From positions 1,984,001-2,048,000 of the forward strand of contig JAHLEZ010000003.1 of the NCBI GenBank assembly GCA_020726505.1: a stretch of 64,000 bases of DNA, in the 5' to 3' direction. This document shows, piece by piece, positions 57,215 to 64,000 of this stretch. The notes beneath the pieces are model-generated. The model worked only from the letters and a program-made list of their open reading frames with translations, was not told where the DNA came from and ran no database searches. Both the position numbers and the translations under genes were made by a program. The stretch's first letter is position 1, and the number at the start of each line of letters is the position of its first letter. The DNA is from Leptodontidium sp. MPI-SDFR-AT-0119. Its lineage: Eukaryota > Ascomycota > Leotiomycetes > Helotiales > Leptodontidiaceae.

Positions 57215-58524
57215 ATGGAGCTTTAGGAGCTTGTCCGTCTGTTTAACGCCCTTCCACGCTCTCCCCACATCTCACCTGAGATCATCCGTCTATTCAACAG
57301 ACTTCCACGATCTATCAACACTTTGCCTAGCCCCATCGAAAATCATTGGCAATTCGCGATCTATCACATGCTAGCCGGGCCTCTCGGCGACACCCTATTC
57401 TTCACACACCCGCCTAGTGGTTACACCAACTCTGAAGGACCAGTCCAAGGTCTCGTTGACAAGTCTGCAGCTGAGCGTGCCGATATTATTGTTCCCATGA
57501 TGTTGAAAGCATTCAATAGCGGCCTGGATCTAACTCTGCTAGAACCCGGGACAACACCGTTTGCTCTTGGGAGCTGGGGAACGGATGATGAAGACTTGGC
57601 CAAATCCTTGGAGGAGCGGTTTGAATCCGCTGGAATCCGCAAGGAACTATGTGTTGTCAAAGTCGGAGACAAAGAGAGCATTAGAATCGAGCGAGAAAAC
57701 TGGGTAGAGTAGGAGTTGAAGTTCAGGTTGATCACGAGGCCCCGTTGTCAGAAGTGTAACTCGCCACCTTTCCTTGGCGTCTCCAAAAGCCTATTGCTCT
57801 GTAGCGCTTGCCGGGGCGTTGGATACTGCTCCAAAGATTGCCAGAAGGCAGATTGGAAGGATCACAAGACTAGCTGCAAACTTCCAGCACACCTGTACTG
57901 GGAGATGATCGCGCCAAATCATCCCAAGGCTCAAGAGCTGGCTGCAGAGATTGGACTCAAACTTGGCTCTGGTGGATTGATGTAAGTTGTTATCTGAACT
58001 TCCCCTTCTGTGGTACCGGCCGGAAACGATCAAGAGAAAATCAGAGGCAGAAAGTCATGAGCGATTCATCGCAGGATCCTCTGAATCGAAGCTAATTCAC
58101 ATTTAGTGCGCCCATCAGACGTCTCGTAATCATAGGAAAAGATACACCTGAGAACATTGCGAAGTTCGTGGGTCACAATGACAAAGACAAGATCAAGAAG
58201 ACGCATCAAGACGTTCGCATGGAAATTCTTTTACGAGTACCACCGGGATCTCCAAATTGGGCAAAGGCAAAGAGCCTCAAGCTCGACGAGAATTGCCCAA
58301 CCAGGGCCCTCGTCCTGCTTCAGCCGAGGAAGAAGCAGAAATTGCAGAAGATAAGGGATATGCAAGAAATCATCACTCGTCACATGGGTTCTCGTAGCAT
58401 GAACAGCATCACCTCGAAGGATACGAAGGAAGTCTTGGTACAGAACTTTGGTAATGGCTGGAGTGATGTACTGGCGACTTACCAGTCTGCAATCAATGCT
58501 ATGGACCAAGGGGTAAAGGTTTGA
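57215..58524 (+). pseudogene. MYND zinc-finger gene with in-frame TAG codons
   Basis: The frame from ATG 57215 reads MEL, TAG, then ELVRLFNALPRSP, IIRLFNRLPRSI and the 57323-57712 region (GPLGDTLFFTHPPSG, VPMMLKAFNSGLDL), ending NWVE, TAG. It continues in the same frame as ELKFRLITRP and a full MYND finger: CX2C (CQKC), CSAC, CSKDC, then HKTSC at the end. An intron (57982-58106) leads to a last exon ending at 58524 (VREILLRVPPG-like, VGHN, GNGWSDVLATYQ). The MYND part has no usable ATG of its own, so it must belong with the upstream frame. The first TAG could instead be an intron acceptor; the second (57710-57712) has no such escape. MYND fingers bind proline-rich protein partners. Confidence 0.65.
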
Positions 58525-59245
58525 TAAAACTTGTTCTGCTGTGAGTCTTGGCACATTTGGCCGCAGCACTGTCGCCTTGTCGTTTCACTCCTCCATCCAA
58601 GAAGGTCTCTCTCCCCCTTTTGCTTTCTCATTAATTCTGAATCGTTGCCAAACAAGATTCCAGCACTACCAAAGCAGACAGATCAGTGTTTTCAAATAAG
58701 CAAATTACTGCCTTCTCAATCTTGGTATTTTCTACATGACCAATCCAGCTGCTGTCATCGCGCTATCTCACTATGTCCTTGAGATCCACCAAACACTTTG
58801 CCTCCTTACAAACCTAAAGCTATGTGTTAGTTGCACATGATATTGAAAGCATATTTGTTTTTTCGCTTTCCACCTGTGCCTTCTATTAACAAATCTTACC
58901 TGTTTTATCTTTAATCATGACCTCGACGAGTCTTGTGACAAATTTTGCGGTCGAACATCTTTTACAGATATGTGTGCTTCTTGTTTGTTGAAGTCATTTG
59001 GGATGGTCGGTTGGGATGCTAGAGAGGAAGTTGAATGCTTCTGGAGTGATGTTTGTAGTTTTGGCCTTTTTGGGTTCGGTCAGGTGAGCAGTGGAAAGGT
59101 TTGTACATAGGCAAGTTGGAAGGGGTGGGGGTTGAACGGTTATAAGTACTGGGAATGTCTCCAGACAATGAGTTCTATTTCTATCATCCTCTCTGGTCTT
59201 TCGTAGCAGAGACTATCTTCTGCTCTTCGAGCTTTCAGAACTAAA
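58525..59245. other. Intergenic region upstream of Argonaute
   Basis: 721 bases, T-rich; likely promoter. No gene supported. Confidence 0.4.
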
Positions 59246-62200
59246 ATGGAACGTTGTGCAAGGTGCCAAGAAGTGGTCAAGCACATGCAACGGACTTGTA
59301 AGGTCCCTTGGCCAGCCCCGGAAATTCAGGAATGTGACATCTGTCACAAAACTACCGATCCCAAGCATGAGGCGAGAGACTGTCCGAAATGGAACGCAGA
59401 TATGGATTGGTGCGAAACCTGTGGGCATATCGGGCACAGAACGAAGATTTGTGATATCAAGGATAAGCCTGAACAGTTCACTCCGAAGAGAAAGGCAGCC
59501 TATGAGAAAAAGCTCCAAAGTCCCACTGGAGCTAAAACTCCAGGTAAAGCCGCGGGGTCAAAGCCAGAACCATCGAGCAAGAAGAAAGCGCCAACTCCGA
59601 CTCAAGCGTCCAGTTCCAAATCCGCTCCACTCCCGATGCATAATAAGTCCGCAGCCAAGTTGACACCTTGTCCTGCGACTATGGACGAGGGATCCCGTCG
59701 GCAATTGCGAAATGTGAAGATCACAAAGACTCAACCTCTGCCTCTTCCAAAGCTCACCGCAAAGAATCTCGAAAAAGCGGAGTGGGCGAAAGCAAACTTA
59801 GATCTTTGTGGTTTCAGCGTTTCAGGCAAGTTGTGCACTAACAATGGCGATCTTGTCTTGGCCAATTTCTTCCCAATCAAATTTGATCCATCCTCCAAGG
59901 CCTCATCAAACATTCGCAAGTACAGGATTATTCTTGGGAAGCTTCATAATGACAAAGAGGGGGGGTCTAAGGCGTCTAAGTCGAAGCAGTCAAACGATGT
60001 TGCTAAGAAACGGGACAGACCACCCAAGCGTGAAACCATTCGAGCATTGATCGAGGGCTTATTGCACGATCAACGCAAGCCCGATGCTAAGGTCTGGGCA
60101 TCCGACTATTTGTCTCATGTCGTCTCGGTTGGAAAGCTATTCGACGACATGCCCGACAACGAGGTTGTTGGAAACGTGTATTCCATCCAGCACTTCAGAC
60201 CAGGGCGTCCGGGTGAGGGTTGGCAAGTGGTTGATAGTAGATTGGTGTACGAAGGATCACTCGACAAGAAAAAGCTTGAGAATCACGTCAAAGCCATAGG
60301 ATCTCGTGAGCCAAACTATCTTCCCGGAGAAGATCTCAGCATTCTCAATATAGTCACCTGGAAGAAGATTAATGTGTCATCTTTCAGGGGAATCAGAGTC
60401 GGGAAGAAATTCTATCCGGAAGAGCAAGATCCACGATACTCTTGCAATGTAATGCGGAAATCAGGGAAGGGGCAACCAGCTCTCCCCAACGAGCACACTG
60501 CCATTCTTTATCATATCAAGACTGGCTTTTTTTCTTCAATTAGACCTGGTCATGGTAGCCTTCTACTTAACGTTAATTCGGCCACATCTGCTTTCTACGC
60601 ACCGATCAACCTTCACGATTGGATTGTTGCGCGATTCATGCGTGGTGGCAGGGTGACACCAAGAGGCGTTCGAGAATTGAAGGGCTTGAGAGTCACATTC
60701 TCAGGTGATGTTGGAGATATGTCATCAAGAAAAAAGCGAGTGATTTTCGGCGTCTCTGATAATAGTGCCTTTGCCGAGGCGTTCCACCTCAAGGACAGGA
60801 TGGTCACCGTTTACGATCACATGATTAGAAGTGGGTGTTTTATTTACTTTCTCGGGTCACTTGCTAACAAGGCATTTTTAGCGTATCCCAGTCTTCGGCC
60901 CTTCACAAAGAACACCGCCTGTATCAATCTTGGTGGCTTGGACCCGAAGTGGTATCCCGCCGATAAGCTGACCATTGTCCCGGGTCAATTGGTTTGTACC
61001 AAGCTGGACAATGAGTTCACGGAGGAGATGGTGACGAAGGCACAAAGGTCCCCAAAGCAGAACAAGGATCTCATCAAGGATAAAGCTTGCCCATTGCTTG
61101 GAATTGATGCAGACCAGTCATTGTATCATGTAGATAGAAGCTTAAAATATGTATTCACGTGCTAATTTGTTGCAGGATTTTGGCTTGCAGATCGACCCAA
61201 ATTTTGTGAAGCAACAGCCTCGCAAGCTCCCCTTACCTACTCTGACGTTCGCCCAACAGGGAGGTAAAAATCGTACCAAGATCATCAGAGAAAATGGTGC
61301 TGTTGTGGAAACGATACAAACTCCAGGCTCCTGGAATCTTGCGGATGTTGCTACTAACGGCAGGTTTGGGGGGAAAGGCTTCATGCATGTTGTCAACCAG
61401 ACTGAAACGATTTCAATGATCAGAATCGGCGACAAGTCGGACCCTGACGATCTCCGCTGGTTGGATAAATATTTCAGAGACCCTTTGCTAGACGGGCTGC
61501 GCAAATACGGCTTTACTGCCCTCAAGAAACCCAATGCTGGTGGTTTCGTTACTGATGAAGCTCTTCTTCCCGACCCAGACGACACATTTCCGCGAGCTAC
61601 TTTCAAGTCGACACTCGACGCTGCCTGGACTCGGTTGGGACAGCCAAGCTTCGTGATCTTCATGTTGCCCGATAGAGATGGAACGAATTACTCTCATGTA
61701 AAATGGTGGGGCGACTGTGATAGGGGAGTAGCTAACATCTGCATCACCTACGATAAGCTCAGTCGTTTTGAGAAAAAAACCGACGTAAACTTCATCGGGA
61801 ACCTAGCGTAAGTCATATGGGCCCTAGAAAGTAGCACGGACTGCTGACATCAACATAGTTTGAAGATCAACGTTAAACTTGGAGGAACTAATCATAGGCT
61901 CCAAAATCCCATTGGAGTGCCAGCAAATACGATGGTTGTTGGTGCAGATGTCACACATCCGAGCAAAGATTCAGCTGAGACTTGGCCTTCCTTGGCCGGT
62001 CTTGTTGCAACTAACGACATCAACTGCACACACTACTTGGCATCTGCTCGAATACAGCCGAACAAAACCGAAGTACTTTTAAGATGATGTCCTCTGACCG
62101 AAAGTTTCTGGCTAACTTATGAAACAGTACTTGGATGACCTCGAAGGAATGATGTACGAACGACTTTCAGCCTACCGAACTGCCAACAAAAGATACCCGG

Positions 62201-62875
62201 ATCATATCTTGTTCTACAGAGACGGTGTTAGCGAGAGCCAATTTGGAATGGTCCAGCTCAAGGAGATCCCCCAGATTATCACAGCTTGTCAAAGGATGCC
62301 CCTGTGCGCAAATACTAGGGCCCCTTGTAAGGCAAAGCTCACCTTCCTTGTTGTCGGAAAGCGACATCATGCGAGGTTTTTTCCGGGAGAAGGAAAAGAC
62401 GGCAAGAGTTTCCACCCCGGTTTAGTCATCGATACGACGGTGGTCTGCCCCAAGCAGTTCAATTTCTACCTCCAAAGCCACGACAGCCCACTGGGTACTG
62501 CGAAGTCAGGTCATTACGTCGTTCTCAAGAATGAGAGCGGATACAGTGGCGCCGTTCTTCAGGAAGTGGTAAGTTAGAGCCTTCTCAAAACATCTGTACC
62601 CCTCGTACTGACAAGTGTAGACCAACAATCTCTGCTCGCTGGGTTCTCGTGCAACCCACACGCTTTCTGTTTGCACGCCGGCTCGGTATGCCGATTTCTT
62701 GTGTGACCGCTTGCGGTGCTACATGCGACCGGTGCTTGAAGACCGGATTCCTGTCCCAAGTAACAATACACTCCAAGCTTACGCACACGACATGACGGTT
62801 TGGGGACAGGGAAGAAATGAAGGCAACAGAAATCCTTGGCACGACAACGTCAAGGATATCATGTTCTACATTTAA
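59246..62875 (+). CDS. Argonaute with three N-terminal zinc knuckles
   Basis: Exons 59246-60830, 60882-61129, 61176-61807, 61859-62072, 62128-62568 and 62621-62875 (3,375 nt, 1,124 residues). Residues 1-70 hold three CCHC knuckles: C4/C7/H13/C18, C30/C33/H41/C46 and C56/C59/H64/C69 (the last a canonical CX2CX4HX4C). A Lys/Ser/Pro-rich linker (about 75-150) leads to ArgoN, linker L1, PAZ (about 470-590), Mid and PIWI. PIWI residues form a DEDD set: D852 (GADVTHP), E893 (NKTE), D925 (FYRDG) and D1065 (RYADF, where animals usually have His). It therefore looks slicer-competent. Argonaute loads small RNAs in RISC for silencing (quelling, transposon control, possibly cross-kingdom RNA). Most fungal homologues lack the knuckle block and are about 900-1,050 residues. 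All introns are short and needed for conserved sequence. Confidence 0.93.
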
Positions 62876-63684
62876 CTGCGAAGGAATATTGGTGTCTTAG
62901 TTCGGTTGGTGGGATGGCTTTGCTTTCTTATTCATTTGTCAATTTTGCGGGCGTTGGAAGAACTGTTCTGTTTGCTTCCTGCTTTCTGCGGGTTAGCGAT
63001 CATATCTCGAGTTCATTTTGTCATCCTTCATTTTTCCCAGTTTGGGGTTGGAAAATGCCTGTGAGAGTCTTGGAAATTATGGATTTTATTCCTAAGACTT
63101 TTTTTCCCTCTCTTGTGGGCTAGGTATGCTTGAGTTGGGATGTATTTTCGGAATTTTTTGATATTCTGTCTGGGTCTACCTGGGGGGGGGGGGGGGGGGG
63201 GGGGATTCTACTTGGGATCGGACTGTAAGTTTGGAGTTTTTGATTTCTTGATTTTGTAACGAGCTTGATGACTTTGCTTTGGACGAGAAATTGAAAGCAA
63301 CAAAAATTCTTAACCTGACTCCATAGTCTCCATACAATGCGCCCATAGGAAATTGACGATCTCGATGTCTTAAACGGGATTATTTACCCCACCTTTTCTC
63401 GCTTCATGAATAAAAACAAAAGCCCCTTTGTGAAAGCAGAACAATTTCGTCAAAATAATCCAACAATTTCAGCACAAAGTAATTTTGCTAGACCAATTGA
63501 GACATGAAATATAAGATAAAGCGAGAGTCTCTGATTCAATTACCTCAAATGCTTTTGATACCTGTTAATCTTAGCAGCCGTACCCCACTCCGTACCCCAC
63601 TCTTCAAGGTCACCCAGCAAAATAACCAATCCAATTCGGTCCATCGACCCGCCAACCAATCAAACACCGACCCAACATTTCGCT
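62876..63684. other. Intergenic region with long poly-G run
   Basis: Between the converging Argonaute and permease genes. A run of about 22 G lies at about 63182-63204. A small frame at 63504-63701 has no motif. Confidence 0.5.
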
Positions 63685-63972
63685 CTAATACAGATATCTA
63701 AACTGTAACAGCTCTCTATCCGTCTTATCCAACAAATTCAGCGCAGCCGTGCCTTCAACCTCCACCCCATCAATAGTCAACACAGGCGCCTCACCCATGG
63801 CATCTCTCCTCTTATTCTCCCAAATAAGGTAAAATCGCAATCCAAAGCAGAAGAAGAAGCCGGCAGAGAAGCATACGAGCATAGACACAAAACCAGAATC
63901 GTAGCCTGGAGCTTCATGCTCGAAGAATAGTTGTGGGCCGATGATATTGCCGACTGTGTAAGCGACGAAGAC
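63685..63972 (-). CDS. MFS permease (allantoate permease/ACS-like), last exon
   Basis: The minus-strand exon 63972-63685 (95 codons plus stop) follows an acceptor (CCTCAG); the intron continues toward the right edge. It reads VFVAYTVGNIIGPQLFFEHEAPGYDSG, then a last hydrophobic helix and FGLRFYLIWENKRRDA. The GNIIGPQ and final xENKRRD motifs are hallmarks of the anion:cation symporter family (Dal5/Tna1-like), which imports allantoate, nicotinate, peptides or similar. The rest of the protein lies outside the window, so substrate is unknown. Confidence 0.85.
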   Translation of the reverse strand, partial: VFVAYTVGNIIGPQLFFEHEAPGYDSGFVSMLVCFSAGFFFCFGLRFYLIWENKRRDAMGEAPVLTIDGVEVEGTAALNLLDKTDRELLQFRYLY

Positions 63973-64000
63973 CTGAGGTACTTATGTTAGCTGGATGATC

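Noticed and set aside
56770..57374. Overlapping small frames upstream of the MYND gene as a separate gene
   Set aside because: C/T-rich leader sequence with no motifs; the frames change with no usable introns.
63504..63701. 65-residue plus-strand frame near the right edge
   Set aside because: Low-complexity sequence, no homology features, and it overlaps the end of the minus-strand permease.

Overview
The window reads as filamentous ascomycete (Pezizomycotina) nuclear DNA. Introns are short (about 46 to 140 bases) with GT..AG ends and CTAAC/CTGAC-like branch points. Zn2Cys6 regulators are common, and it carries an RTA1-like protein, an Argonaute, and at least nine copies or fragments of the fungal 2EXR family. 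The 2EXR expansion suggests Leotiomycetes (Helotiales-like); that placement is inference. Exon joins were worked out by hand. For nearly all multi-exon models the summed exon length is a multiple of three, and exceptions are stated.

Layout. 1-20 kb: tail of a zinc-type polyol/alcohol dehydrogenase; a seven-exon Zn2Cys6 regulator; a P-loop nucleoside-type kinase; two 2EXR copies (one short, one frameshifted); a Zn2Cys6 regulator; a secreted SGNH esterase with FG-GAP/VCBS repeats (11 exons, one frameshift); an RTA1-like membrane protein; two more Zn2Cys6 regulators. 20-30 kb: a WW-domain protein with a very long P/Q-rich body and an apparently frameshifted Gly-rich tail; a 2EXR gene with an eroded acidic tail; two TA-flanked MITE-like elements, the first carrying a solo LTR; a Ure2-like glutathione transferase; a poly-C/hairpin locus. 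30-38 kb: a transporter-like protein fused to DUF3431; a 1,410-residue triple-AAA+ (CbxX/CfqX-type) ATPase. 38-50 kb: a 2EXR gene and fragment, then a compact lipid-modification locus: cyclopropane-fatty-acid synthase, a second CMAS-family methyltransferase, an FAD amine-oxidase-like enzyme, and a DUF1365 protein. The DUF1365 gene is cut by a 5'-truncated LINE with a 13-bp target duplication. 50-54 kb: a nest of intact, broken and truncated 2EXR genes. 54-64 kb: an unknown Ser-rich protein, a MYND-finger gene with in-frame TAG codons, an Argonaute with three N-terminal zinc knuckles, and the 3' end of an MFS permease.

How genes may work together. The clearest unit is 41.2-49.7 kb. The SAM methyltransferase, FAD oxidoreductase and DUF1365 families are also neighbours in bacteria, which suggests cyclopropane, methyl-branched or related modification of membrane fatty acids; in this strain the DUF1365 member looks dead. 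The Argonaute indicates an RNA-silencing system, in a window that also holds decayed mobile elements and paralogues.
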